Positions 1 through 7,532 are shown, counted from the stretch's first letter. The stretch: DNA of 20,079 nucleotides from JAYQPQ01 sp038145405 (GCA_038145405.1 JAYQPQ010000031.1:1-20079); one strand, 5' to 3'. Made by a program: numbers and translations. The notes: generated by a model from the letters alone, not told the origin.

Positions 1-131
1 CCGCCCTGCTCGCCTGGCAATTCCTTGACGAAGCGCCGACCCTGTACCATCTTGTCGGCGGCTTGCTGATTCTCGCTGGCGTCTACCTGGCCTCCGGCCT
101 GAGCGGCAGCAAGCCCAAAGTTCCGGGCTAA
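1..131 (+). CDS. C-terminal end of a DMT/EamA-family transporter (partial)
   Basis: The window opens inside a reading frame that closes with TAA at 129-131. The 42 visible residues are hydrophobic and end in a short polar tail: an acidic turn (FLDEAPT), one membrane helix (LVGGLLILAGVYLA) and a Ser/Lys/Pro-rich tail. A helix of the type GxxLILxGVYLA as the last element is what DMT-superfamily (EamA) drug/metabolite exporters usually show. The rest of the protein lies upstream of the window, so substrate and length cannot be judged. The next gene starts 11 bases downstream with its own Shine-Dalgarno sequence, so the two are probably co-transcribed. Confidence 0.6.
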   Translation, partial: ALLAWQFLDEAPTLYHLVGGLLILAGVYLASGLSGSKPKVPG

Positions 132-142
132 ACGGAGATTCC

Positions 143-727
143 ATGTCCCCCTTGTTCGAATCCGTGCTGGCTACCTATGCCCTGGTTTTTTTTGCCGAGT
201 TCGGCGATAAAAGCCAGATCATCTGCCTGATTCTGGCGACGCGCCATCGACCCTGGCCGGTCTTTTTCGGAGCCATTAGCGGATTCCTGCTGCTCACCGG
301 TCTGGCTGCGTTGCTGGGGGCCGCGTTAGACAACTGGTTACCGGAGGCGCCCCTGCAGTTCGGCGTGGCACTGCTGTTTGCCTTCTTCGGTCTGCAGATG
401 TGGCGCCACGGCGAGGATGCCGCCTCGGATGAGGCCGACGAAGGTTCAAGTCACGGGGTGTTTCTGACCGCCTTTCTGCTGATTGCCCTCTCTGAAATGG
501 GTGATAAAACGCAAATTCTGGTCGTGGGGCTCAGCTCGTTGCAGCCGGCGCTACCGGTTTTTGCCGGCGCGCTGCTGGCGCTTGCTTCCACTTCCGCACT
601 GGGTATCTGGGCGGGCGCTCGGCTGCTGCGGCCGGAGTGGACCCATTACCTGCATCGCACCGGCGCCGTTCTGTTTCTGATTTTTGCGTTGCTCGCCGGT
701 TGGCGCGGCTACCTCGCACTCAACTAA
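143..727 (+). CDS. TMEM165/GDT1 (UPF0016) family cation transporter
   Basis: This 194-residue membrane protein has the two-repeat architecture of the GDT1/TMEM165 family. Each half carries the signature E-x-G-D-K-[ST]: E19-F-G-D-K-S24 in the first helix and E118-M-G-D-K-T123 in the fourth. The acidic residues of these motifs form the cation pathway in the family, which exchanges Mn2+ and/or Ca2+ for protons; bacterial members such as Vibrio MneA export Mn2+. A charged, acid-rich loop (about residues 88-104) separates the repeats. The length is normal for bacterial members. A GGAG sequence lies just before the ATG, and the spacing to the upstream DMT exporter suggests an operon. Manganese export is the best guess from family knowledge; no manganese riboswitch is visible in the part of the upstream region seen here. 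Confidence 0.88.
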   Translation: MSPLFESVLATYALVFFAEFGDKSQIICLILATRHRPWPVFFGAISGFLLLTGLAALLGAALDNWLPEAPLQFGVALLFAFFGLQMWRHGEDAASDEADEGSSHGVFLTAFLLIALSEMGDKTQILVVGLSSLQPALPVFAGALLALASTSALGIWAGARLLRPEWTHYLHRTGAVLFLIFALLAGWRGYLALN

Positions 728-816
728 AGCCGCCGTAAAGCAGTGCCAAAGGCTAGCGGCTATCCCTATGATGGGAGGCTGATCAGCGCATTAACTTGTC
801 GCGGAGGGCGGCAATC

Positions 817-1521
817 ATGAACGACGCCAGAGAGAGCGAGGAACAGAGCCCCCTTTCCGCCACGCGCGTGCGTCGCTGGACGGTCATTGTGCTGCAGGTG
901 ATCCTGGCCATTGAGCTGGTAGCCACTCTCTATAACCAGCAGTGGTTCAACGCCTTTCTCGTTCTCACCATCATGTTTATCACCCTGGGCCCGCTGGTTT
1001 TTGCCAGTCATATGCCGGTGCAGATTCCGCCTGAATTTCACCTCATGACCATTATTTTTGTCTTCGCCTCGCTCTTCCTGGGTGAGATACGCAGCTACTA
1101 CCTGCGCATCTGGTGGTGGGATATTGCCTTGCACGCCAGCTCCGGTCTGCTGCTGGGGATCTTCGGATTTCTGCTGGTCTATGTGCTCAACGAAAACAAA
1201 CGGGTGGACCTCTATTTGCGTCCGCGCTTTGTCGCCCTGTTCGCCTTTCTCTTTGCCGTGGCGATGGGCGGCATTTGGGAAATTTTCGAATTCAGCATGG
1301 ATCGCCTGCTCGGCACCCAGATGCAAAAGCCCATGCTGGGCGACACGTCCGGCCTCACCGATACCATGTGGGACCTGATTCTCGACACCCTGGGGGGCCT
1401 GGCCATTGCCACCCTGGGCTGGTGGTATATGCGGCGCCCCGAGCACTCCTTTATCGATATCTGGATTCAGCGCTTTATCGAACGCAACCCCCAGCTGTTT
1501 CGACGGTCAAACGCGGAGTGA
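817..1521 (+). CDS. Six-helix inner-membrane protein of unknown function (DUF2238/YjdF-like)
   Basis: I start this protein at the ATG at 817 because GGAGGG lies 7-14 bases upstream; an in-frame TTG at 796 would add seven residues without a ribosome site. The 234 residues contain about six hydrophobic helices. Conserved-looking polar positions sit inside or beside helices: WWDIALHASSGLL, then GGIWEIFEF, then a DT..D....DT pattern before the last helix. That arrangement (buried His-Ser-Ser, W-E-I-x-E, Asp-rich linker) resembles the DUF2238/YjdF group, whose function is unknown. The C-terminus is basic and presumably cytoplasmic. The gene is followed 26 bases later by a secreted deacetylase, so the two may share a transcript. 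The family assignment is from memory of the motif pattern and is moderate. Confidence 0.6.
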   Translation: MNDARESEEQSPLSATRVRRWTVIVLQVILAIELVATLYNQQWFNAFLVLTIMFITLGPLVFASHMPVQIPPEFHLMTIIFVFASLFLGEIRSYYLRIWWWDIALHASSGLLLGIFGFLLVYVLNENKRVDLYLRPRFVALFAFLFAVAMGGIWEIFEFSMDRLLGTQMQKPMLGDTSGLTDTMWDLILDTLGGLAIATLGWWYMRRPEHSFIDIWIQRFIERNPQLFRRSNAE

Positions 1522-1547
1522 CCCGTGGGATACGCTAGAGGACCAGC

Positions 1548-2642
1548 ATGCTAAAGCAACTGCGCAGGCTTACCCTGGGATTAGCCCTGGGACTCGGCCT
1601 GGGTCTAGGCTCCCTGCCCGTCGCTGCTGCGGTAGTACTGCAATACCATCATGTCGACGATCAGACGCCCGCCCTGACCAGTGTCACGCCGGCGCTGTTT
1701 GCCGAGCACATGGCGTATCTGGACCAGGCGGGCTTTGCCGTATGGCCACTGGACCAATTGATGGTGGCGATTCGCCAGGGCGACGCACTGCCGGATAAGG
1801 TAGTCGCCATCAGCTTTGACGACGGCTACCGCTCGATACTGCACCACGCCCTGCCGGTGCTGGAGCAATATCACTTTCCCTTTACGGTGTTCGTAAATCC
1901 CGGCCTAGTCGGCAGCAACAGCGACTACCTCAACTGGGACGAGCTGCGCCACCTACAGACGCGGGGCGGTCTGATCGCCAACCATACGCTGGATCATCCC
2001 CACCTGATTCGCCGTCTGGATGCCGAATCGGAGGCGGCCTGGTCCGCGCGTGTGTCGCAGCAGATTGCCGGGACGGAGGAACGCCTGATTCAGGAACTGG
2101 GAGAAACACGGGGGCTGCTGGCCTATCCCTATGGCGAATATGATCGCGCCGTGCAGGCCATCGTGGAACGACTTGGATTGCTGGCCTTTGCCCAGCATTC
2201 GGGCGCCATCGGTGCGGATGTCGACCCCTACGCGATACCGCGCTTTCCCTTTGGCGGTAGCTACGGCGATATGCCCGACTTCATCACCAAGGTGAACACC
2301 TTGCCGCTGCCCAACCAGGGCATTCGCCTGTTCAGCTCGGCTGGATCAGGCACTGAATTACAAAATCCGCTGCTGCCTCAGGGAGTCGATCGGCCGCTGT
2401 TGGAAATCAGCCTGCCGGACGCCAGGCTGGCTAGTGCCCTCACCTGCTTTGCCAGCGGCCAGGGCGCGATTGCGGTGGTGACTGAGGGCGCGACAGCGCG
2501 CACGCAGCCGAGTCAGGCACTGCCGACCGGGCGTTCGCGCATCAATTGCACGGCGCCCTCCGGCCAGCCCGGACGCTTTTACTGGTATTCGCATTTGCTG
2601 ATCCGCCAACTGCCGGATGGCAGCTGGTATCAAGAGTATTGA
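1548..2642 (+). CDS. Secreted polysaccharide deacetylase (NodB domain, carbohydrate esterase 4)
   Basis: A 364-residue exported protein. Residues 1-28 form a signal peptide with a very Leu/Gly-rich core (repeated GL dipeptides) and an AAA cleavage region; there is no lipobox cysteine. The NodB homology domain follows: LQYHHV at 31-36, the metal/catalytic SFDDGY at 89-94 (D91, D92), the zinc-binding H146-xxx-H150 in NHTLDH, and YPYGEYD around residue 200. These are the features of metal-dependent deacetylases acting on N-acetylated glycans such as poly-N-acetylglucosamine, peptidoglycan or chitin oligomers; the YHHV start is like the PgaB deacetylase domain. The C-terminal 110 residues are unassigned and could be a small carbohydrate-binding or beta domain. 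AGAGGA precedes the ATG. The stop lies only three bases from the stop of the convergent gene. Confidence 0.85.
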   Translation: MLKQLRRLTLGLALGLGLGLGSLPVAAAVVLQYHHVDDQTPALTSVTPALFAEHMAYLDQAGFAVWPLDQLMVAIRQGDALPDKVVAISFDDGYRSILHHALPVLEQYHFPFTVFVNPGLVGSNSDYLNWDELRHLQTRGGLIANHTLDHPHLIRRLDAESEAAWSARVSQQIAGTEERLIQELGETRGLLAYPYGEYDRAVQAIVERLGLLAFAQHSGAIGADVDPYAIPRFPFGGSYGDMPDFITKVNTLPLPNQGIRLFSSAGSGTELQNPLLPQGVDRPLLEISLPDARLASALTCFASGQGAIAVVTEGATARTQPSQALPTGRSRINCTAPSGQPGRFYWYSHLLIRQLPDGSWYQEY

Positions 2643-2645
2643 GCT

Positions 2646-3410
2646 CTACTCGAGGTCGTTGACCTCGATGACCTGCTGCAGTTCCTCGACGTACTCCTCG
2701 CCGCGCTGGGAGTAGCGATCCAAACCTTCCACCATGGACAGGCCAGACAATGGCACGCCGGCGTCGCGGAAGGCCGCGCGGATCTCCCGCACTTCGCGAT
2801 AGGCCGAATGCGAATTGATATTGAGGAAGTAGGCCAGAATGGAATCTTCCACTGAGCTGAAGGCCTTGACCTCGTGCGCGGCGCCACTGGCGCGACGCGA
2901 AGGAATCAGACCGCAGCCCGGGCTGTAACACCACTGACCAAAGAAGTTGTTGCCCTCGACGGCGAAGCGCGATGTACCCCAGGCCGACTCCATGGCCGCC
3001 TGCGCGAGCACCATGGAACTCGGAATCTGATCCAGGTGCAGCAACAGGGCCTCAATGGTGGCACGCGGTTGGTTGCGGTCGTAATCCAGCTCATAGCGCT
3101 CCGCCCACACCGCCAGCTGGCGACGCTCGGAATAGCTGGGGCGCTGTCCGGCGTCGACCTTGGCCTCGATGCGCAGCAACCGCTCGCGTTCGACTGCCCG
3201 CTGTGCATTGATCTGATCGATGACCGGCTGCAAATAGTCGAAAAAAGCCTGCTTGCGCGCCTGCACATCCTCGATAGCCGAGAAATCCGGAGGCAGCTCA
3301 GCAGGCTGGTGCTCGATGCGCGATGACAGCACCAAGCCCCCTACCAGCGCCAGAATCAACGCCAGAGTAGGCAGCCAGCGCGGTTGACGCGAAGGAAGCG
3401 AATTGGACAT
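2646..3410 (-). CDS. Bax-like protein, glucosaminidase domain peptidoglycan hydrolase
   Basis: A 254-residue protein with an N-terminal membrane anchor or uncleaved signal (hydrophobic 13-30 after a basic start). The segment around residues 130-165 has the signature of the glucosaminidase fold (lysozyme-like, PF01832): LAQAAMESAWGTSRF with the putative catalytic Glu at 141, then EGNNFFGQWCY. Two cysteines (C161, C166) flank a SPG turn, also typical of E. coli Bax. Such proteins cleave the N-acetylglucosaminyl linkage of peptidoglycan in the periplasm, though the enzymology of Bax itself is poorly known. The ATG has no Shine-Dalgarno sequence, and a perfect TATAAT ends six bases upstream of it, so the transcript may be leaderless. 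It converges on the deacetylase gene with a three-base gap, so the 3' ends of the two mRNAs probably overlap. Confidence 0.85.
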   Translation of the reverse strand: MSNSLPSRQPRWLPTLALILALVGGLVLSSRIEHQPAELPPDFSAIEDVQARKQAFFDYLQPVIDQINAQRAVERERLLRIEAKVDAGQRPSYSERRQLAVWAERYELDYDRNQPRATIEALLLHLDQIPSSMVLAQAAMESAWGTSRFAVEGNNFFGQWCYSPGCGLIPSRRASGAAHEVKAFSSVEDSILAYFLNINSHSAYREVREIRAAFRDAGVPLSGLSMVEGLDRYSQRGEEYVEELQQVIEVNDLE

Positions 3411-3416
3411 GGCGCA

Positions 3417-3422
3417 ATTATA
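3417..3422 (-). promoter_or_regulatory. Candidate -10 element for the bax-like gene (possibly leaderless)
   Basis: The minus strand reads TATAAT from 3422 to 3417, a perfect sigma70 -10 hexamer. Six bases later comes the A of the bax-like ATG (3410), where transcription would be expected to begin. No good -35 is visible at 16-18 bp spacing (TCAGCC at 17 bp). The lack of any ribosome site between hexamer and ATG supports a leaderless message, but this is inferred from geometry only. Confidence 0.4.
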
Positions 3423-3469
3423 ACGCTCCGACCCCCAGTGGCTGACAGCACAATCGCCTCGGGCCGGGT

Positions 3470-3498
3470 TTGCCTTTTCCGGGACAGGTGCCTAAAAT
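3470..3498 (+). promoter_or_regulatory. Sigma70-like promoter of the thiamine operon
   Basis: TTGCCT (3470-3475, four of six consensus bases) and TAAAAT (3493-3498, five of six) are separated by exactly 17 bases. The predicted start, near 3505, falls about 15 bases ahead of the TPP aptamer, which is where a promoter for a riboswitch-controlled operon should be. It diverges from the bax-like gene. Confidence 0.6.
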
Positions 3499-3518
3499 CC
3501 GCCGCGCACTCTGTGCAC

Positions 3519-3627
3519 TTCCTGGGGGCGGCTCAATTTTCCCGCGAAAGCCTGAGCCTGAGATTCCGAAAGGTATTCGGTCGACCCTTTGAACCTGATC
3601 CGGTTAGCACCGGCGTAGGAATGGGAA
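3519..3627 (+). promoter_or_regulatory. TPP (thiamine pyrophosphate) riboswitch aptamer, THI element
   Basis: The leader of the following receptor gene contains the conserved parts of the TPP aptamer in the right order. A G-run follows the 5' P1 strand (GGGGGC from 3524). The core CTGAGA lies at 3558-3563. The pyrophosphate-side strand ACCCTTTGAACCTGATC lies at 3584-3600, and a P4/P5-type CCGGTTAGCACCGG with GCGTAGGAA follows (to 3621). P1 can form from TTCC (3519-3522) and GGAA (3618-3621). The variable P3 arm, between CTGAGA and ACCC, is short (ATTCCGAAAGGTATTCGGT region). When TPP is bound, the element lowers expression of the downstream genes. The match is strong enough to be confident by eye; exact ends are approximate. 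Confidence 0.95.
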
Positions 3628-3635
3628 CCATCCGA

Positions 3636-3698
3636 TATCCTGCCACCTGGCACTGCAACCGGATCCCTTGTTAACGCTTTTCGTAGCAGGAGATCCGC
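3636..3698 (+). promoter_or_regulatory. Riboswitch expression platform: anti-Shine-Dalgarno stem
   Basis: TCCTGC at 3638-3643 is perfectly complementary to GCAGGA at 3686-3691, which is the core of the ribosome binding site of the receptor gene (ATG at 3699). The 3' strand of P1 carries AGGA (3617-3620), which can pair with the same TCCT. This fits translational control: ligand holds P1 closed and frees the anti-SD to mask the ribosome site. A competing stem, CGGATC 3660-3665 with GATCCG 3692-3697, is also possible. No terminator hairpin with a T-run is present. Confidence 0.55.
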
Positions 3699-5822
3699 AT
3701 GAAGACACTTCGCACTTTTCTGTCGCTGACACTGGCATTGTCAAGCGCCGTCAGCGCGCAAAGTGCGCTGGAAGAAATGGTCATTACCGCCGACTTTCGC
3801 GAAACGGCCTTTCTCGACACCACCACCAGTCTGAGCATCGTCGACGGCGACACCATTGTCAGCCGCGGCGCCACCCAACTTGAGGAAATCCTCAATCTGG
3901 CGCCCAACCTCAACTATGCGGCTGGCGCCTCGCGCGGGCGCTACCTGCAGATTCGCGGCATAGGCGAACGCAGCCAGTTTGTCGACCCGATCAGCCCTGC
4001 CGTTGGGCTCGTCATCGACGGCGTGGATTTCAGCACCATGGGCAATGCCGCCCTGCTCTTCGATACTGACCGCGTCGAGGTGCTACGCGGACCACAGGGC
4101 ACGCGCTATGGCTCCAGCGGACTGGCCGGCCTGGTCAATATACGCTCGGCGGCAGCGACCGCTGAACCCACTGTCAGCCTCAATCTGGGCGCAGGCAATT
4201 ACGGCCGAACGGATCTGGGCGCTGTTATCGGCGGCGCTCTCGCCGACAACCTGAACGGACGCCTGGCGATTAACCGCAACGAGTCTGATGGTTTTATCGA
4301 CAACACCTATCTGAACCGCAACACCGGCGACCGCGACGAGTTGGCCCTGCGCGGCAAGCTGGCATGGCAGCCGGCTGCGGCTGCCGATGTGCAGCTCACC
4401 TACCTCTTTGTCGATGTCGACAACGGCTACGATGCCTTCTCGCTCGACAACAATCGCCGAACTTTGTCGGATCAGCCCGGGATGGATCGGCAACGCTCCA
4501 ACGCCGTGGCGCTGAGTTCGACCCTAAGCGGCGCCGCCCAATTCGATGTCGAGCTGACCACCAGCTACCAGGCCACAGCGGCCGAGTATGGCTACGATGA
4601 AGACTGGACCAACACCGCCATCTGTGAAGGCCTGGCTTGCGACAGCGACGACTGGGGCTTTGACTGGTGGTATTCCAGTACGGACAACTATCGTCGCCAG
4701 CTCAACTCGGCGGAGTTCAATGTCCGACTGCTGTCCAAGGCTTCCGCCATCGACACTAGCTGGGTCGCCGGGGCCTTCTACAAACTGAACAACGAAAACC
4801 TGCGCCGCACCTACTTTGAGTGGGCGCTGGCTACCGACGGCCTGCTGCTGAGCACCTATAAGACCCGTGAGCTCGCGCTCTACGGCGAATACAGTATGCA
4901 GCTTGCCGCGCCCTTGACCCTGACGCTGGGCGGCCGCTGGCAGAATCTCGACGCCGATTACCGGGACAGCCACGCCATCAGCGCCTCGCCTGACGAAAGC
5001 CAGTGGGGCGCCGAAGTCAGCCTGAAGTACGATCTGTCCGACAACGCCAGTACCTACGCCCTGGTATCGCGCGGCTTCAAGCCCGGTGGCGTCAACGGCA
5101 GTGCACTCTACAGCGCACAGATCAACGGCTTCTCCGCCTCGGTGATCAACTTCCTGAACGAGCGTCTGACCTACGAAACGGAAACCGCCCTCAATCTCGA
5201 AATCGGTCTCAAGGCAGCCGGCAATAACTGGCGGGCTGGTCTGGCGGCGTTCCGGATGCACCGCGACCAGGTTCAGCTCAAGGGCTGGTACAACGAGGGA
5301 CCCGACTTCGTCGGCTACACCGACAACGGCGCCTCCGGTATCAATACTGGCCTGGAGGCCGAGGGCAGCATGTGGCTAGGCGACCGGGTGGAAGTGTTCG
5401 GCAGCCTGGGCCTGCTCAGCACCGAGATCGAGGATTTCTTTATTTTTGACGGCACTGGCCTGATCGATCAAAGCGGCAGGAACCAAGCCCACGCGCCCTC
5501 CTATCAGTTCAACCTGGGAACCGAGCTGAGCCTTGACGACCACTGGCGCGCACGCCTGGAGGCTGAGGGCAAGGACAGCTTTTATTTCTCCGACAGCCAC
5601 GACCAGAGGTCGAGTGCCTTTGTGTTGGTCCATGCCCGACTGGCCTATCAGCGAGAAAATTTGGAGCTGAGCCTGTGGGGCCGCAACCTGACCGACACCG
5701 ATTACGAGGTGCGCGGCTTTTACTTCGCCAATGATCCGCGCGACTTCTACGCGGATGACGAGGCCTATACTCAACTCGGCGATCCGCGGACCTTTGGCCT
5801 GGGCCTGCGCTACGCTTTCTAG
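3699..5822 (+). CDS. TonB-dependent outer-membrane receptor, probably for thiamine or a thiamine derivative
   Basis: A 707-residue receptor of ordinary length. Residues 1-20 are a signal peptide (basic start, Leu-rich core, AVSA cleavage site). A TonB-box-like EEMVITA lies at about 25-31. The plug domain follows, with LEEILNLAPNL, IRGIGER, GLVIDGVDF and the highly conserved RVEVLRGPQGTRYGSSGLAGLVNI. The remainder is the 22-strand barrel, ending in GLGLRYAF with the terminal Phe used by the Bam machinery. A large aromatic loop around residues 305-330 has two cysteines that may form a disulfide. Receptors of this kind import scarce ligands across the outer membrane with TonB/ExbBD energy. The substrate is inferred from the TPP riboswitch directly upstream and the thiamine transporter and kinase downstream; riboswitch-controlled receptors are known from comparative genomics of thiamine regulons. 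Confidence 0.92.
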   Translation: MKTLRTFLSLTLALSSAVSAQSALEEMVITADFRETAFLDTTTSLSIVDGDTIVSRGATQLEEILNLAPNLNYAAGASRGRYLQIRGIGERSQFVDPISPAVGLVIDGVDFSTMGNAALLFDTDRVEVLRGPQGTRYGSSGLAGLVNIRSAAATAEPTVSLNLGAGNYGRTDLGAVIGGALADNLNGRLAINRNESDGFIDNTYLNRNTGDRDELALRGKLAWQPAAAADVQLTYLFVDVDNGYDAFSLDNNRRTLSDQPGMDRQRSNAVALSSTLSGAAQFDVELTTSYQATAAEYGYDEDWTNTAICEGLACDSDDWGFDWWYSSTDNYRRQLNSAEFNVRLLSKASAIDTSWVAGAFYKLNNENLRRTYFEWALATDGLLLSTYKTRELALYGEYSMQLAAPLTLTLGGRWQNLDADYRDSHAISASPDESQWGAEVSLKYDLSDNASTYALVSRGFKPGGVNGSALYSAQINGFSASVINFLNERLTYETETALNLEIGLKAAGNNWRAGLAAFRMHRDQVQLKGWYNEGPDFVGYTDNGASGINTGLEAEGSMWLGDRVEVFGSLGLLSTEIEDFFIFDGTGLIDQSGRNQAHAPSYQFNLGTELSLDDHWRARLEAEGKDSFYFSDSHDQRSSAFVLVHARLAYQRENLELSLWGRNLTDTDYEVRGFYFANDPRDFYADDEAYTQLGDPRTFGLGLRYAF

Positions 5823-5843
5823 CCGTCGAACTTAACCAACCAA

Positions 5844-5866
5844 GGCATTGCCCCGAGGGCACTGCC
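5844..5866 (+). other. Intercistronic hairpin between receptor and thiamine-binding protein genes
   Basis: GGCA-t-TGCCC, loop CGA, GGGCA-c-TGCC forms nine base pairs with one T/C mismatch. It ends one base before GGGAG, the ribosome site of the next gene. There is no T-run, so it is not an intrinsic terminator. It could protect the receptor mRNA 3' end, act as a processing site, or limit translation of the next gene; the sequence alone cannot decide between these. Confidence 0.45.
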
Positions 5867-5878
5867 GGGAGCAAAGCC

Positions 5879-6133
5879 ATGAAAATATCTGCTGAACTTT
5901 CTCTTTACCCGCTGCAGTCCGCCCCAATTCCGCTGATTGAACAGTACATCAAGCTGCTCAACCAGCAGCCGCAGATCGAGGTGCGCACCAATTCCATGAG
6001 CACCCAGATTTTTGGGGAATACGATGCCGTCATGCAGGCCATCAGCGTTACTACCAGGACTGCCTTTGACAGCGACGGCTCGGTGTCCCTTGTCTGCAAA
6101 TTTCTCAACGTCGACCGCTCCGGCGCATTTTAG
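5879..6133 (+). CDS. YkoF/MTH1187-type thiamine-binding protein
   Basis: An 84-residue soluble protein without signal peptide. It begins with the beta strand SAELSLYPLQ, followed by a helix (PIPLIEQYIKLLNQQ), the strand VRTNSMSTQIFGEYD and a second helix with a closing strand. The order, the TNxMSTQIxGEYD motif and the length are those of the single-domain thiamine-binding (PF01910-like) family. In YkoF of Bacillus the duplicated form of this fold binds thiamine or hydroxymethylpyrimidine. It sits between a riboswitch-controlled receptor and a thiamine transporter, supporting a role in capturing or handing over thiamine inside the cell. It is translated from a GGGAG site next to an intercistronic hairpin, and its stop lies nine bases before the next ATG. 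Confidence 0.8.
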   Translation: MKISAELSLYPLQSAPIPLIEQYIKLLNQQPQIEVRTNSMSTQIFGEYDAVMQAISVTTRTAFDSDGSVSLVCKFLNVDRSGAF

Positions 6134-6142
6134 AAGGTCGCT

Positions 6143-6730
6143 ATGGATTTGCTCGGCTCTGCGCTGTTCTGGGAAGCCACGGCTGTTGCCCTCGGGCTGG
6201 CCTATGTTCTGTTCGCCGCCCGCGAGAGCATCTGGTGCTGGCCTTGCGCTTTGGTCGGCACCAGCATCTATATTTTTCTGTTCTGGGACGTCAGCCTGCT
6301 GATGGAGTCCGCGCTCAACGTCTATTACCTGATTATGGCCATCTATGGCTGGTGGCACTGGACCCGCGATAAGCCGGAAAACCTGGCCCGCTTACCGATT
6401 CAACGCTGGTCGCTCAAGCAACACGCCATAACCCTCGCCCTGATCGCTGTCCTGACACTCATTTCAGGCGCCCTGCTGGAGGGACGAACGACTGCCGTGC
6501 TGCCCTATCTGGACTCCTTTACCACCTGGGCCTCGGTGATCACTACCTGGATGGTGGCGCGCAAGGTGCTGGAAAACTGGCTCTACTGGATTGTCATCGA
6601 CGCCGCCTCCATCCTTCTCTACCTGGATCGCGCGCTCTACCTCACCACGGCTCTGTTCGCCTTTTACGTCGTTCTCGCCATCTATGGCTGGTTTACCTGG
6701 CGCCGCCACTATGTCACCCAATCTGCCTGA
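6143..6730 (+). CDS. pnuC: PnuC-family vitamin transporter, probably thiamine (PnuT)
   Basis: A 195-residue protein with about seven membrane helices and little else, the size of small PnuC members. Typical features are ESIWCWPCALVGTSIY, the pair ESALNVYYLIMAIYGWWHW in the first half, and the repeated ENWLYWIVIDAASILLYL and FAFYVVLAIYGWFTW in the second half. PnuC proteins move vitamins by facilitated diffusion, with accumulation driven by intracellular phosphorylation. The nicotinamide riboside carrier (PnuC) and the thiamine carrier (PnuT) are hard to tell apart by sequence, but the TPP riboswitch and the sugar/vitamin-kinase gene downstream point to thiamine. The stop codon lies 17 bases inside the next gene, so the two are translationally coupled. 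Family certain; substrate inferred from context. Confidence 0.9.
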   Translation: MDLLGSALFWEATAVALGLAYVLFAARESIWCWPCALVGTSIYIFLFWDVSLLMESALNVYYLIMAIYGWWHWTRDKPENLARLPIQRWSLKQHAITLALIAVLTLISGALLEGRTTAVLPYLDSFTTWASVITTWMVARKVLENWLYWIVIDAASILLYLDRALYLTTALFAFYVVLAIYGWFTWRRHYVTQSA

Positions 6731-7532
6731 TCCTGAGTCTCTGCAGTACTTGCTGGATCAGTGGCAGGCATGGACGCCGTCGCCGCCAAGCCGGCCCAGG
6801 GTGACAGCGAGACTGTCCAACGGCTTGGCCAGCCAATGCTGGCAACTTCAGGTCGGCGAGGACGTCCTGGCAGCGCGCTTGAGCGCACCCGGTTTGCGAG
6901 AACTAAACTGCGGCTGGCAGGACGAATGGCTCGCCTCGGTCGCTGCGGCACAGGCCGGTGTCGCGCCCGCAATTCGCTTTGCCGACCCGGAGCATCTGGG
7001 CATGGTGCTCAATTGGGGGGGCGATCCCGCTCAACCTGAGCAACTGCGCCAAGCGCGCTGGTTAACGGCTGTCGGCCGGCTATTGCAGCAATTGCACCGA
7101 CACCCGCTGCCCCTGCACCAGCACGGTTATGGCAATACCGTCGAGCGCTATCGCCACCTGGCTGGACTGGACGCCGGCGCGGTCGAAGAGCTGAGCCGAT
7201 ATGCCCAGCACCTGGATGACAGCTACCCCGCCGTCTTCTGCCACCACGATCTGTCGGTCGGCAACCTGCTCATCAAGCAAGACGCACTGTTGCTGGTGGA
7301 TTGGGAATATGCACGACGCGGAGCGGCACTCTTCGATCTCGCCAGCCTGACGCACCATCTGGAACTGTCCGCGGAGCAAACGGCGTTGTTGCTGACCAGC
7401 TATCAGGCACCGGCACAATTTTCTGCCGATCTTGCTGACGCCCGGACCTTTGTCGTGCAATTCGGCGACCTCTGGACGGCAGCCTGGAAAGGGCTGCAAG
7501 ACAAAGACGCTGAGGCTAGAATGCCGGAATGA
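6711..7532 (+). CDS. thiK: APH-fold phosphotransferase, probable thiamine kinase (ThiK-like)
   Basis: I start this 273-residue protein at the ATG at 6711, inside the end of the transporter gene. The aminoglycoside phosphotransferase/choline kinase fold is shown by the catalytic loop H178-x-D180-LSVG-N185 and the metal-binding LVD197-W-E that follows. The N-terminal lobe is degenerate, as is usual in this group; LNWGGDP around 100 would be the hinge. ThiK phosphorylates thiamine to thiamine monophosphate, which traps the vitamin and drives uptake through PnuT. Alternative substrates (choline, other small alcohols) cannot be excluded by motif alone, but its place in a TPP-riboswitch operon after pnuT makes thiamine the likely one. 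Its TGA overlaps the ATG of coq7 (ATGA). Confidence 0.75.
   Translation: MSPNLPDPESLQYLLDQWQAWTPSPPSRPRVTARLSNGLASQCWQLQVGEDVLAARLSAPGLRELNCGWQDEWLASVAAAQAGVAPAIRFADPEHLGMVLNWGGDPAQPEQLRQARWLTAVGRLLQQLHRHPLPLHQHGYGNTVERYRHLAGLDAGAVEELSRYAQHLDDSYPAVFCHHDLSVGNLLIKQDALLLVDWEYARRGAALFDLASLTHHLELSAEQTALLLTSYQAPAQFSADLADARTFVVQFGDLWTAAWKGLQDKDAEARMPE

Noticed and set aside
728..761. AGCCGC ... GCGGCT inverted repeat after the GDT1-type gene.
   Set aside because: Only six base pairs with a 22-base loop and no T-run; consistent with chance in GC-rich DNA.
2651..2667. Perfect 7-bp hairpin CGAGGTC-GTT-GACCTCG at the end of the bax-like gene, considered as a terminator between two convergent genes.
   Set aside because: It lies inside the last codons of the gene and has no T-run on either strand, so I do not call it a terminator.
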